The notes under the pieces were generated by a model that made no database searches, was not told the DNA's origin, and saw nothing but the letters and a program-made list of their open reading frames with translations. The translations under genes and the position numbers were made by a program. A stretch of DNA of 64,000 nt, taken from the NCBI RefSeq assembly GCF_003097495.1, contig NZ_QEOP01000002.1, forward strand, positions 1,178,001 to 1,242,000. Direction: 5' to 3'. The stretch is from Amnibacterium flavum (GTDB lineage: Bacteria; Actinomycetota; Actinomycetes; Actinomycetales; Microbacteriaceae). Shown here one piece after another: positions 49,465 through 58,468 of the stretch (position 1 is the first letter of the stretch; each line of letters opens with the position of its first letter).

Positions 49465-49956
49465 TCAGAACCAGGTCGAGGTGCGGATCTGCTTCATGGC
49501 CGCCCGGCGGCTGTCCTTGTCGAGGCGGTCCAGATAGAGCTTGCCGTCGAGGTGGTCGACCTCGTGCTGCAGCGCCTGGGCCATCAGCCCGGACCCCTCG
49601 ATCTCGACCTCGTTGCCGTCGAGGTCGATGCCGCGCGCCCGCGCATGCGGGTACCGCAGAACCGGGTACCAGAGATCGGGAACCGACAGGCAGCCCTCGT
49701 CGACCAGTTCGGGCTCTCCGGTCAGCTCGACGATCTCGGGATTGATCAGGTAGCCGATCACCCCGTCGACGTTGTAGCTGAACGCGCGCAGATTCACACC
49801 GATCTGCGACGCCGCGACACCGGCCCGGCCCGGCAGTGCCACCGAGTCGACGAGATCCTGCACGACCGACCGAACACGATCGTCGATCTCGACCACGGGA
49901 TCCGACACCGTCTTCAGCACCGGATCACCGAAGATCCGGATCGGCCGCTCAGGCAC
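49465..49956 (-). CDS. def: Peptide deformylase
   Basis: A 163-residue metalloenzyme removing the formyl group from nascent N-terminal methionine. Motif 1 is GVAASQIGV (46-54), motif 2 is EGCLSVP with metal ligand C89, and motif 3 is QHEVDHLDG with H131, E132 and H135. Motif 1 reads AASQ where GLAAPQ is usual, an actinobacterial variant. GTG 49956 overlaps the stop of the MinD-like gene by 8 bases and gives the normal family length, so it is preferred to the longer open frame. Confidence 0.95.
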   Translation of the reverse strand: MPERPIRIFGDPVLKTVSDPVVEIDDRVRSVVQDLVDSVALPGRAGVAASQIGVNLRAFSYNVDGVIGYLINPEIVELTGEPELVDEGCLSVPDLWYPVLRYPHARARGIDLDGNEVEIEGSGLMAQALQHEVDHLDGKLYLDRLDKDSRRAAMKQIRTSTWF

Positions 49957-51520
49957 CTCGGCGCGTGGGCAGCCCGTCAACGACGAGTGCTGCGAGCTGA
50001 CGTGCGGCGTCCTTGGTGCCCGGCTTGAGGTCCTTGTACGAGACGACGGAGCCCGCGGCGAGGATCGGGTCGTACGGGATGCGGACGATGGCGCGGACAC
50101 GCGACTTGAAGTGCGCCTCGATCTCGTCCAGCTTGACGAGATTGGTGCCCTGAGTCGCGGTGTTGAGAGCCACGATCGCATTGCGCACGAGATCACCGTA
50201 CCCGTTCGCCTCGAGCCAGGTCAGCGTCTCGGACGCGAGACGCGCCTCGTCGACACTGCCGCCGGACACGATGACGACCGAATCGGCGCGCTGCAGGGTC
50301 GCCCGCATCACCGAGTGGACGATGCCCGTGCCGCAGTCGGTGAGCATGATCGAGTAGAAGCGGGCGGCCAGATCGGCGACCACGTTGTAGTCGTTCTCGT
50401 CGAACGCCTCGCTGAGCAGCGGGTCGGTGTCGGAGGCGAGGATGTCGAGGCGGGTCTCATCGCGCGAGACGAGCGAGCTGAAGTCGGTGAACCCGTTGAC
50501 GCTCGCGGCGCGGTGGACCACGTCGCGGACGGTCGCGCGGGTCTGCTTGTTCACGCGCTCGGACAGCGTGCCGCGGTCGGGGTTCGCGTCGACCGCGATG
50601 ATGCGGTCCTCGCGCGTCGTGGCCAGCGCCATTCCCATCAGGGCCGTGATCGTCGTCTTGCCGACGCCTCCCTTGCGTGTGAGCACCGGCACGAAACGCG
50701 TGCCGCCCTCGAACGCCTTCTGGATGCGCGTGTCGAGCTCCTTGCGCGCACGCTCGGCCGGCGAGTCGCCGAGGTTGACGCCGCCGAAGGTGACGCCGTA
50801 GACGAACTTGTTCCAGCCGCCCGTGGGCCGGGGCCGGGTCTTCTTGCTCTGGTCGATGAGGCGGTCGGCCGTCAGCATCGCCGACGACTCGGGGCCCTCG
50901 TCGTGCGCGCCGCGCATGCGGTCGCGACGGGAGACGCTCGTGCCCCCGGCAGGCGTCAGCGGTTCGACCCGCGACGCGTCGCCGGACTGCGGGACGCGCG
51001 GCATCTCGCCGGTGTTCCACAGGCTGTCGCTTCGGCGGGTCGTCTCGGCGGGGGTGCTGCGCGGGATCTCTCCCGTGGCGAGACGCGAGAGCTCGCTCGG
51101 CGACCAGCGCGGGTAGTCGTTCGTGGTGCCGGGGACGTGACCGCCGAGGATCGCGTCGTAGGCGCTGCCCGTACGGGTGCGCGGAAGCTCGCTGCGCGTC
51201 GGCGTGGTCGGCGCCGGGGTGCTCTCGCCGGAGGTCTCGCCGAGGCGGATCTCACCGGTCAACGTGCTGGGCAGCAACGACGGCGGCACGGCCACGTCGT
51301 CGATGCGGACAGCGGCCTCGTCCTCGGGGATCTCGTTCTGGATCGGGGGCAGGTCGATGTTGATGGTCAGACTCTCGGGCAGACCGGTCGCGAGCCGCTC
51401 ACCGGGCTCGTCGAGGAGTTCCGCGTTGAAACGGTGCTCGAGGGACTCGTTCAGATCGACGAACGTCTTGTCAGTGTCGAGCACCCGGCTTGTCTCGTCG
51501 GGAGTTTTGCGCTTGCTCAT
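49949..51520 (-). CDS. MinD/ParA-like ATPase with long disordered N-terminus
   Basis: A 523-residue P-loop ATPase of the deviant-Walker type. The ATPase part starts at about residue 245, with RKGGVGKTT around 282-290 (Walker lysine K288), DANPDRGTLSERV for the switch region and LTDCGTGIVHSVM. The first 240 residues are disordered, with runs such as TGEIRLGETSGESTPAP and repeated TGEIP/TGEMP-like short motifs. Such architecture is seen in actinobacterial ATPases near secretion or cell-pole functions, but no secretion gene is nearby, so the role is unknown. ATG 51520 starts MSKRKTPDE. Confidence 0.82.
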   Translation of the reverse strand: MSKRKTPDETSRVLDTDKTFVDLNESLEHRFNAELLDEPGERLATGLPESLTINIDLPPIQNEIPEDEAAVRIDDVAVPPSLLPSTLTGEIRLGETSGESTPAPTTPTRSELPRTRTGSAYDAILGGHVPGTTNDYPRWSPSELSRLATGEIPRSTPAETTRRSDSLWNTGEMPRVPQSGDASRVEPLTPAGGTSVSRRDRMRGAHDEGPESSAMLTADRLIDQSKKTRPRPTGGWNKFVYGVTFGGVNLGDSPAERARKELDTRIQKAFEGGTRFVPVLTRKGGVGKTTITALMGMALATTREDRIIAVDANPDRGTLSERVNKQTRATVRDVVHRAASVNGFTDFSSLVSRDETRLDILASDTDPLLSEAFDENDYNVVADLAARFYSIMLTDCGTGIVHSVMRATLQRADSVVIVSGGSVDEARLASETLTWLEANGYGDLVRNAIVALNTATQGTNLVKLDEIEAHFKSRVRAIVRIPYDPILAAGSVVSYKDLKPGTKDAARQLAALVVDGLPTRRGA

Positions 51521-51579
51521 GAGCACAGCCTTTCGCCACCTGTCGCCCGAAGACCGGGAGACTCCGTTCAACATTAGGA

Positions 51580-51612
51580 GCGGTGCGCCTCGAATCCGGG
51601 GAGGCGCACCGC
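51580..51612 (-). terminator. Terminator downstream of pyc
   Basis: GCGGTGCGCCTC (51580-51591) and GAGGCGCACCGC (51601-51612) form a perfect 12-bp stem with a 9-base loop, 6 bases beyond the pyc stop. There is no T-run. It lies in the 98-base gap before the MinD-like gene, which therefore needs its own promoter. Confidence 0.65.
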
Positions 51613-51618
51613 GCCGTG

Positions 51619-54600
51619 TCAGGCGATCTCGACGAGAAGATCTCCGGCTTCGACCTGCTGGGTGGTTCCGATGGCTGCGCGCTTGACCGTGCCCGCGACG
51701 GGCGACGTGATCGCCGCCTCCATCTTCATCGCCTCGATGGTGGCGACGGTCTGACCGGCTGCGACCGCCTCCCCCGCGGCGACCTTGAGAGTCACCACTC
51801 CGGAGAACGGCGCGGGGATCTGGCCGGGTTGCGAGCTGTCGGCCTTCTCCGCTGCCTTGATGTCGACGTCGATCGCGTTGTCGCGGATCGCGACAGGACG
51901 CAGCTGACCGTTGAGCGTCGTCATGACGCTGCGCATGCCGCGCTCGTCGGGCTCGCTGATCGCCTCGATGCCGACGAACAGCTGAACGCCCCGAGCGATC
52001 TTGACCGTGTGCTCGATGCCCGGCTGAAGGCCGTAGAGGTAGTCGGCCGTGTCGACGACGGACAGGTCGCCGTACTGCTCGCGGACCTGTTCGTAGATCT
52101 TGGTCGGGCCGGGGAACAGCAGCCTGTTGAGCGCCGCGCGCCGGGTGGCGCTGTCGGCATCGAGTGCCTTCGTGTCGGCCTCGGAGAGGTCCTCGACGGA
52201 GATGTCGACCGTGCGGCCCGCCAGAACCTTGGTGCGGAACGGCTCGGGCCAGCCGCCCGGCAGGTCGCCGAGCTCGCCGGCCATGAAGCCGATGACCGAC
52301 TCGGGGATGTCGAACGCGGCGGGGTTGCGCTCGAACTCGGCGGGGTCGGCCCCGACTGCGGCGAGCTGGAGGGCGAGATCGCCGACCACCTTCGACGAGG
52401 GGGTGACCTTCGGGATGCGTCCGAGGATACGGTTCGCGGCGGCGTACAGGTCCTCGATGAGCTCGAATCGGTCGGCCAGGCCCAGCGCGATCGCCTGCTG
52501 GCGCAGGTTGGAGAGCTGACCGCCCGGGATCTCGTGCTTGTAGACGCGTCCGGTGGGCCCCGGCAGACCCGACTCGAAGGGCCGGTACCGGGCGCGGACG
52601 GCCTCCCAGTAGGGCTCGAAGTCGGAGACGGCCTGCAGCGAGAGTCCGGTGTCGCGATCCGTGTGGGCGAGGGCCGCGACGAGGGCGGACGCCGATACCT
52701 GACTGGTCGTGCCCGCCATCGCGGCGCTGGCGACGTCCACCGCGTCGACGCCGGCCGCGCTCGCGGCGAGGATGGTGGCGAGCTGGCCGCCCGCCGTGTC
52801 GTGCGTGTGGAGGTGCACGGGCAGGTCGAACCGTTCGCGGAGCGCCGTGACGAGCTTGGCCGCGGCGAACGGGCGCAGCAGACCTGCCATGTCCTTGATG
52901 GCGAGGACGTGCGCTCCCGCGTCGACGATGCGTTCGGCGAGACCGAGGTAGTAGTCGAGCGTGTAGAGGTCCTCGGCGGGGTCGAGCAGGTCGGCTGTGT
53001 AGCAGAGGGCGACTTCGGCGACCGCGGTGCCGGTGGCGCGCACCGAGTCGATCGCGGGGCGCATCTGCTCGACGTCGTTGAGCGCGTCGAAGATCCGGAA
53101 GATGTCGACCCCCGTGTCGGCCGCCTCGCGGACGAAGGCGTCGGTCACCTTCGTCGGGTACGGGGTGTAGCCGACCGTGTTGCGGCCGCGCAGGAGCATC
53201 TGCAGAGCGATGTTGGGAACGGCCTCGCGGAGAGCGGCGAGACGGTCCCACGGGTCCTCGCCGAGGAAGCGGAGCGCGACGTCGTAGGTCGCGCCGCCCC
53301 ACGCCTCGATGGAGAGCAGCTCGGGCATGAGTCGCGCTTCGTACGGGGCGACGGCCACGAGGTCGCGCGTGCGCACCCGAGTCGCGAGCAGCGACTGGTG
53401 AGCGTCGCGGAACGTGGTGTCGGTGACCGCGAGTCGGGTCTGCGCGCGCAGATCGGCGGCGAAGCCCTCCGGCCCGAGCTCGAGCAGTCGCTGACGCGAA
53501 CCGGCCGGAGCCGGCACGGACAGGTCGGCGGCGGGAAGCTTGGCGACGGGGTCGGGTCCCGGAGGACGTTCCCCGTTCGGCTGGTTGACCGTCACATCGG
53601 CCAGCCAGGTGAGGATCTTGGTGCCGCGGTCCTTAGACCGCTGCGTGTGCACGAGCTGCGGGCGCTCTTCGATGAACTGCGTGCTCAGATCGCCGGCGAT
53701 GAACTCGGGGTCCTCGAGCACGGCCTGCAGGAACGGGATGTTGGTCGTCACGCCCCGGATGCGGAACTCGGCCAGGGCACGCCGCGCACGGGCGACCGCC
53801 GCCGGGAAGTCGCGCGCACGGCAGGTGAGCTTGGCGAGCATCGAGTCGAAGTGCGGGCTGATCTGCGCGCCCTGCGCCACGGTGCCGCCGTCGAGGCGGA
53901 CGCCCGCGCCGCCCGGGGAGCGGTAGGTGGTGATCTTGCCGGTGTCGGGACGGAACCCCTGCGACGGGTCCTCGGTGGTGATGCGGCACTGGAGCGCGGC
54001 GCCGTGGAGGCGGATCCGGTCCTGGGTGAGGCCGAGCTGTTCGAGGGTCTCGCCCGCGGCGATGCGCATCTGCGACTGGACGAGGTCGACGTCGGTGACC
54101 TCCTCGGTCACGGTGTGCTCGACCTGGATGCGCGGGTTCATCTCGATGAAGACGTGCTGTCCCGCCCGCTCCCCCGCCGTGTCGACGAGGAACTCGACCG
54201 TTCCCGCGTTGACGTATCCCACGGACTTCGCGAACGCGATGGCGTCGCGATGCAGGGCCTCGCGGAGCTCGTCGCTGATGTTCGGGGCCGGAGCGATCTC
54301 GACGACCTTCTGGTGACGGCGCTGGACCGAGCAGTCCCGCTCGAACAGGTGAACAGTGCCGCCTGCGGCGTCGGCGAGGATCTGGACCTCGATGTGACGG
54401 GGGCGCACGACGGCCTGCTCGAGGAACATCGTCGGGTCGCCGAATGCACTGTCGGCCTCGCGCATCGCGGCCTCGAGCGCGCTCTTCAGGTCGCCGGCGG
54501 CGTCGACCCGGCGCATGCCGCGTCCACCGCCACCGGCGACGGCCTTCGCGAAGATCGGGAAGCCGACCTCTTCGGCGGCGGCGAGCAGCTCGTCGATGTC

Positions 54601-55017
54601 CTTGCTCGGCTTCGACGACTTTAGCACGGGTACGCCGGCGGCGATCGCCTGCTCCTTGGCGGTGACCTTGTTGCCGGCCGCGCGGAGCACGGAGGCGGGA
54701 GGTCCGATGAAGGTGATGCCCGCAGCCGCAGCGGCCTCGGCCAGCTCGGGGTTCTCGCTGAGGAAGCCGTACCCGGGGTAGATGGCGTCGGCGCCCGACT
54801 CCTTCGCGACCCGCACGATCTCGGCGACGTCGAGATAGGCGCGGACCGGATGACCGATCTCGCCGATCTGGTAGGCCTCGTCGGCCTTCAGCCGATGCAT
54901 CGAGTTCCGGTCCTCGAACGGGAAGACGGCGACCGTCTTCGCACCCAGTTCGTAGGCGGCTCGGAACGCACGGATCGCGATCTCCCCGCGGTTGGCCACA
55001 AGGATCTTCTTGAACAA
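51619..55017 (-). CDS. pyc: Pyruvate carboxylase
   Basis: A 1132-residue biotin enzyme making oxaloacetate from pyruvate, bicarbonate and ATP, replenishing the TCA cycle. The biotin carboxylase domain fills about 1-450 (KILVANRGEIAIRAFRAA, AVAGGGGRGM), the carboxyltransferase domain about 525-800 starts DTTFRDAHQSLLATRVR, and the biotin lysine is K1098 in EAMKME near the C-terminus. I start at TTG 55017 (FKKILVANRG) because GAAAGG lies 6 bases before it. GTG 55023 directly abuts that site, and ATG 55047 lacks one. Confidence 0.96.
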   Translation of the reverse strand: MFKKILVANRGEIAIRAFRAAYELGAKTVAVFPFEDRNSMHRLKADEAYQIGEIGHPVRAYLDVAEIVRVAKESGADAIYPGYGFLSENPELAEAAAAAGITFIGPPASVLRAAGNKVTAKEQAIAAGVPVLKSSKPSKDIDELLAAAEEVGFPIFAKAVAGGGGRGMRRVDAAGDLKSALEAAMREADSAFGDPTMFLEQAVVRPRHIEVQILADAAGGTVHLFERDCSVQRRHQKVVEIAPAPNISDELREALHRDAIAFAKSVGYVNAGTVEFLVDTAGERAGQHVFIEMNPRIQVEHTVTEEVTDVDLVQSQMRIAAGETLEQLGLTQDRIRLHGAALQCRITTEDPSQGFRPDTGKITTYRSPGGAGVRLDGGTVAQGAQISPHFDSMLAKLTCRARDFPAAVARARRALAEFRIRGVTTNIPFLQAVLEDPEFIAGDLSTQFIEERPQLVHTQRSKDRGTKILTWLADVTVNQPNGERPPGPDPVAKLPAADLSVPAPAGSRQRLLELGPEGFAADLRAQTRLAVTDTTFRDAHQSLLATRVRTRDLVAVAPYEARLMPELLSIEAWGGATYDVALRFLGEDPWDRLAALREAVPNIALQMLLRGRNTVGYTPYPTKVTDAFVREAADTGVDIFRIFDALNDVEQMRPAIDSVRATGTAVAEVALCYTADLLDPAEDLYTLDYYLGLAERIVDAGAHVLAIKDMAGLLRPFAAAKLVTALRERFDLPVHLHTHDTAGGQLATILAASAAGVDAVDVASAAMAGTTSQVSASALVAALAHTDRDTGLSLQAVSDFEPYWEAVRARYRPFESGLPGPTGRVYKHEIPGGQLSNLRQQAIALGLADRFELIEDLYAAANRILGRIPKVTPSSKVVGDLALQLAAVGADPAEFERNPAAFDIPESVIGFMAGELGDLPGGWPEPFRTKVLAGRTVDISVEDLSEADTKALDADSATRRAALNRLLFPGPTKIYEQVREQYGDLSVVDTADYLYGLQPGIEHTVKIARGVQLFVGIEAISEPDERGMRSVMTTLNGQLRPVAIRDNAIDVDIKAAEKADSSQPGQIPAPFSGVVTLKVAAGEAVAAGQTVATIEAMKMEAAITSPVAGTVKRAAIGTTQQVEAGDLLVEIA

Positions 55018-55115
55018 CGGCACCCTTTCGCCAGGCGAACGCTTCATGAGGAGCGCACGCGCCGCGCTCGTGTCATTTTTAGGTTCTCCCAGACTACTGG
55101 CGGTAGCCTGGGGCT

Positions 55116-55940
55116 GTGCATGTGCTGAGTGTCAGCTCCCTGAAGGGAGGGGTCGGAAAGACGACCGTAACGCTGGGGCTCGCTTCAGCGGCCTTCGCGA
55201 AGGGCCTCAGTACCCTCGTGGTGGATCTCGATCCGCAGTCCGACGTCTCCACCGGGATGGATATCCAGGTGCAGGGCCACCTCAATGTGGCCGACGTCCT
55301 CACCTCGCCGAAGGAGAAGATCGTGCGCGCCGCGATCGCTCCCAGCGGGTGGACACGCGGCCGCAGCGGCAAGATCGACGTCATGGTCGGCAGCCCGTCT
55401 GCCATCAACTTCGACGGCCCCCACCCGAGCATCCGCGACATCTGGAAGCTCGAAGAGGCTCTCGCCGGTGTCGAGCAGGACTACGAGCTCGTCCTCATCG
55501 ACTGCGCCCCCTCGCTCAACGCCCTGACGCGCACCGCGTGGGCCGCGAGCGACCGCGTCGCCGTCGTCACCGAGCCCGGCCTGTTCTCCGTCGCCGCCGC
55601 CGACCGCGCTCTCCGGGCGATCGAGGAGATCCGTCGTGGTCTCTCCCCTCGTCTCCAGCCCCTCGGCATCATCGTGAACCGTGCGCGCGTCCAGTCCCTC
55701 GAGCACCAGTTCCGCATCAAGGAGCTGCGCGACATGTTCGGGCCGCTCGTGCTGTCACCGCAGCTGCCCGAGCGCACGTCGCTCCAGCAGGCCCAGGGAG
55801 CTGCGAAGCCGCTGCACATCTGGCCGGGCGAGAGCGCTCAGGAGATGGCTCGCATGTTCGATCAGCTCCTCGAGCGCGTGATGCGCACCGGCCGGGTCGG
55901 CGAGTACGCCGAGCTCACGGCCAAGGCCACGCGCCACTGA
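55116..55940 (+). CDS. ParA family ATPase (orphan)
   Basis: A 274-residue deviant-Walker ATPase. KGGVGKTT (10-17, with signature lysine K10 and Walker lysine K15), DLDPQSDVSTG, IDCAPSLNALTRTAWAASD and IIVNRARVQSLEHQFRIKEL are the standard ParA motifs. No parB gene or visible parS site is adjacent, so it is not the chromosome segregation pair. It may position another cargo. It is divergent from pyc, with a 98-base gap. Confidence 0.88.
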   Translation: MHVLSVSSLKGGVGKTTVTLGLASAAFAKGLSTLVVDLDPQSDVSTGMDIQVQGHLNVADVLTSPKEKIVRAAIAPSGWTRGRSGKIDVMVGSPSAINFDGPHPSIRDIWKLEEALAGVEQDYELVLIDCAPSLNALTRTAWAASDRVAVVTEPGLFSVAAADRALRAIEEIRRGLSPRLQPLGIIVNRARVQSLEHQFRIKELRDMFGPLVLSPQLPERTSLQQAQGAAKPLHIWPGESAQEMARMFDQLLERVMRTGRVGEYAELTAKATRH

Positions 55941-55984
55941 CCTCGCCGCGGTGACGATCCGGGCCGCGGCGCCGAATCTCCACT

Positions 55985-56037
55985 GAGGCGCACCCGCACC
56001 GAGGCGCACCTTCTCTGAGGCGCCCTCACTGCGGCGC
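55985..56037. repeat. Short 16-base-period tandem repeat
   Basis: GAGGCGC recurs at 55985, 56001 and 56017, an exact 16-base period, with a diverged copy GCGGCGC at 56031. The first two copies read GAGGCGCACC. The same 10-mer forms the arms of the pyc terminator at 51.6 kb. It lies in the 123-base gap between convergent parA and the cyclase gene and may act as a transcription block. Confidence 0.6.
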
Positions 56038-56063
56038 GGCTCGGCGCAGCACCGTCGAGCGCG

Positions 56064-56975
56064 TCACCCGATCGTGGCGAACGCCCGCACCGGGAAGGTG
56101 CCGAAGTCCTCGACCCGGGGCGGCACCGCGGTGAAGGCCGCTCCGCGCGGCGGCACCCCGGCGAGCCCGGTCAGGTGTTCGACGATCGGAGTACCGGCGG
56201 CGAGCAGAAGCGTGTGCGCCGGTCTCGCTCCCCCGGACTCCGGCGACATGTCGTCGATGTTGATCGAGTCGATGCCCACGAGTCCGACGCCGTGTTCGAC
56301 GAGGTAGCGCGCACCGGCCTCGGTGAGGAACGGGGCGGACGCGCTGTACGCGGGTGTCCCGAAGTGACGATCCCAACCGGTGTGCAGCAGGACGGCGGCT
56401 CCGGTGACGTCGCGGTCGTAGAACACCTCGGCGGGGATGCCGCGTGTCGATGAGTCGACGAGGCGGACGAGCTCGGCGCGCACGGAGACGATCCGCTCCA
56501 GGGCCAGCCCGGCCAGGTCGTGACCGTCGGCATAGCGGTGGAAGGGCGTGTCGAGGTAGGTGCCCGTGTTGGCGACCATGTCGATGCGCGGGATCGCGAA
56601 CTCGGTGCCGGCGGCGTAGACACTGCGCGACGCCTCGCGTGTGAGGTGGGGTGAGATGCGCGGGACCGGCATGCCCGGCATGGTGAGGAGACCGTCGACG
56701 ATGGTGTGACTGAGGTCGATGTAGCGCGGCCCGTCCGGTGCGGGCGCGGAAGCGACCATCCCCCGACTGCCGGTGTGCGCTTCCTCGACCAGCTCGAAAC
56801 CGGTGAGCTCGACGGATTCGACGAGGGCGAGACCGAGATGACGGACGAGCAGTTCGCCGACCGTGCGCTCGTCGACGTCGGCGGACGGGACGTCGAGGCG
56901 GAACCCCTCTGCCGTGAGTCCGCCCCCATTGACGAACTGGATGCGGGCATCGAACACGGCGCGGTACTCGGTCAC
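56064..56975 (-). CDS. Cyclase (kynurenine formamidase-like) family protein with N-terminal add-on domain
   Basis: A 303-residue protein. Residues 83-303 form the cyclase/arylformamidase fold, with IDLSHTIVDGL (H90), FHRYADG and LLHTGWDRHFG. The usual metal motif HXGTHXDXPXH reads NTGTYLDTPFH (136-146), so two of its three histidines are replaced by N and Y, and the metal chemistry may differ. Residues 1-72 form a separate small domain (FVNGGGLTAEGFRLDVP) that I cannot assign. No tryptophan catabolic genes are nearby, so no pathway can be given. Confidence 0.8.
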   Translation of the reverse strand: MTEYRAVFDARIQFVNGGGLTAEGFRLDVPSADVDERTVGELLVRHLGLALVESVELTGFELVEEAHTGSRGMVASAPAPDGPRYIDLSHTIVDGLLTMPGMPVPRISPHLTREASRSVYAAGTEFAIPRIDMVANTGTYLDTPFHRYADGHDLAGLALERIVSVRAELVRLVDSSTRGIPAEVFYDRDVTGAAVLLHTGWDRHFGTPAYSASAPFLTEAGARYLVEHGVGLVGIDSINIDDMSPESGGARPAHTLLLAAGTPIVEHLTGLAGVPPRGAAFTAVPPRVEDFGTFPVRAFATIG

Positions 56976-57092
56976 GTCTCGAGACTCGCAGATGGGCGAT
57001 GCGATCGCACGTCAGTTCCGGTCACGACTGCACGATCCTGTGCCAGCGGGTCGGACCCGCAGGCCGGTCCCGCGGGTTGGAACGGGTGGGTG

Positions 57093-57638
57093 TCAGCCGG
57101 CGGCGCGAGCGGCGCGGCGCAGCGCGAGCTCGTCGGCCGGGTCGCTGGCCTGGTGGTCGAGCTCGACGAGGCTCGATTCGACCTCGCGCAGGACCTTGCC
57201 CACCGCGATGCCGAAGACTCCCTGGCCGCGGCTGACCAGGTCGATGACCTCGTCGTTCGAGGTGCAGAGGTAGACGCTGGCGCCGTCGCTCATCAGCGTG
57301 GTCTGGGCCAGGTCGTTGACGCCGGCCTCCCGGAGCTGGTTCACGGCGGTGCGGATCTGCTGGAGTGAGATGCCGGTGTCGAGGAGGCGCTTCACGAGCT
57401 TGAGCACGAGGATGTCGCGGAAACCGTACAGTCGCTGCGAACCGGAACCGGCTGCGCCGCGGACGGTGGGCTCGACGAGACCCGTGCGGGCCCAGTAGTC
57501 GAGCTGACGGTAGCTGATGCCGGCGGCACGGGCGGCGACGGTGCCGCGGTAGCCGTCATTGCCGTCGAGATCTGGCATGCCGTCGGTGAAAAGCAGCCCG
57601 AGGTCGTAGCGGTCCTCGCTACGGCTGATTTCACTCAT
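57093..57638 (-). CDS. MerR family transcriptional regulator
   Basis: A 181-residue MerR-like regulator. The winged helix-turn-helix reads [28 protein letters not shown], followed by SQRLYGFRDILVLKLVKRLLDTGISLQQIRTAV. Residues 120-181 have no recognisable ligand pocket and contain LCTSNDEVIDLVSRGQGVFGIAVGKV. This pair of MerR genes upstream of garA is conserved in actinobacteria. It follows ftsR by 124 bases in the same direction. Confidence 0.88.
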   Translation of the reverse strand: MSEISRSEDRYDLGLLFTDGMPDLDGNDGYRGTVAARAAGISYRQLDYWARTGLVEPTVRGAAGSGSQRLYGFRDILVLKLVKRLLDTGISLQQIRTAVNQLREAGVNDLAQTTLMSDGASVYLCTSNDEVIDLVSRGQGVFGIAVGKVLREVESSLVELDHQASDPADELALRRAARAAG

Positions 57639-57762
57639 TTGGTGGGCTGCCTTCCTGGCTGCAATGAAGTCTTGCTCGACTCCTCAAAGGTAGCGAGCAG
57701 AGGTGCCCCGGGCAACGACATCCGGGTTATGGGCTCCGGCGTGTCGCGCCGGTCGACGGGCA

Positions 57763-58467
57763 TCAGCCGCTGATCTTGCCGATGGCTGCACGCAGCAGGC
57801 TCGTGCGGACGACCTCGAGGTGCGTGGCCAGGTCGAGGGCCTGTTCGACACCCCGAGCACGGCTGCCCGGTTCGCGGCGGCGCAGCACCGGCTGGACGGC
57901 GCTCTCGAGGAGTCCGGCTTCGCGGTCCGCGGCTGTGCGGAGCGAGCGCAGATGACGCGGTTCGATTCCGACGGTCCCGAGCTCGACCAGGGCTTTCAGC
58001 ACCCCGAGAGTCTCGTCGGAGTGCACCTCTGCTGGGGGGACGAGCGAGGCGCTGATCGCATCGTCGAGCAGGCCGGGGGTCGCGCCGGCCTCGCGGATGA
58101 GCTCTTCGCGGCTGTACCGGTGCTCCTCGACGAGCATGCTGCCGTCGGCGGATCCTCGCCCGGGCCACGAGGGCGAGCGGCCGGCGTCGAGATCGGCGAG
58201 GTAGCCGCGGATCACCTTGAGCGGAAGGTACTGGTCTCGCTGCAGGGTGAGGATGAGACGCAGGCGCTCGAGGTCGTGGGTGGAGAACTTGCGGTACCCC
58301 GACTCGGTGCGGGCGGGCGACAGCAGCCGCTCGTCCTCGAGGAAGCGCACCTTCGACGAGGTGAGATCGGGGAATTCCGGCTTGAGCTTGGCCAGCACCT
58401 GGCCGATGTTGAGCAGAGTCACCGCAGCAGTAGGTGCCCTTAGATCGCGGGCGGGAAGAGCCGACAT
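57763..58467 (-). CDS. ftsR: MerR-type regulator FtsR
   Basis: A 234-residue MerR-like regulator matching FtsR, which activates ftsZ transcription in Corynebacterium glutamicum. The DNA-binding part contains NIGQVLAKLKPEFPDLTSSKVRFLEDE and YRKFSTHDLERLRLILTLQRDQYLPLKVIRGYL. A linker and a helical C-terminal domain (HLRSLRTAADREAGLLE) follow. The garA stop lies 2 bases upstream of its ATG, so the two are co-transcribed. ftsZ at 20-21 kb is its expected target. Confidence 0.88.
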   Translation of the reverse strand: MSALPARDLRAPTAAVTLLNIGQVLAKLKPEFPDLTSSKVRFLEDERLLSPARTESGYRKFSTHDLERLRLILTLQRDQYLPLKVIRGYLADLDAGRSPSWPGRGSADGSMLVEEHRYSREELIREAGATPGLLDDAISASLVPPAEVHSDETLGVLKALVELGTVGIEPRHLRSLRTAADREAGLLESAVQPVLRRREPGSRARGVEQALDLATHLEVVRTSLLRAAIGKISG

Positions 58468-58468
58468 G

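Noticed and set aside
57046-57060. GCGGGT/ACCCGC hairpin in the gap between the MerR and cyclase genes as a terminator.
   Set aside because: The stem is only 6 bp with a 3-base loop and no T-run, and such palindromes are common by chance at this GC content.
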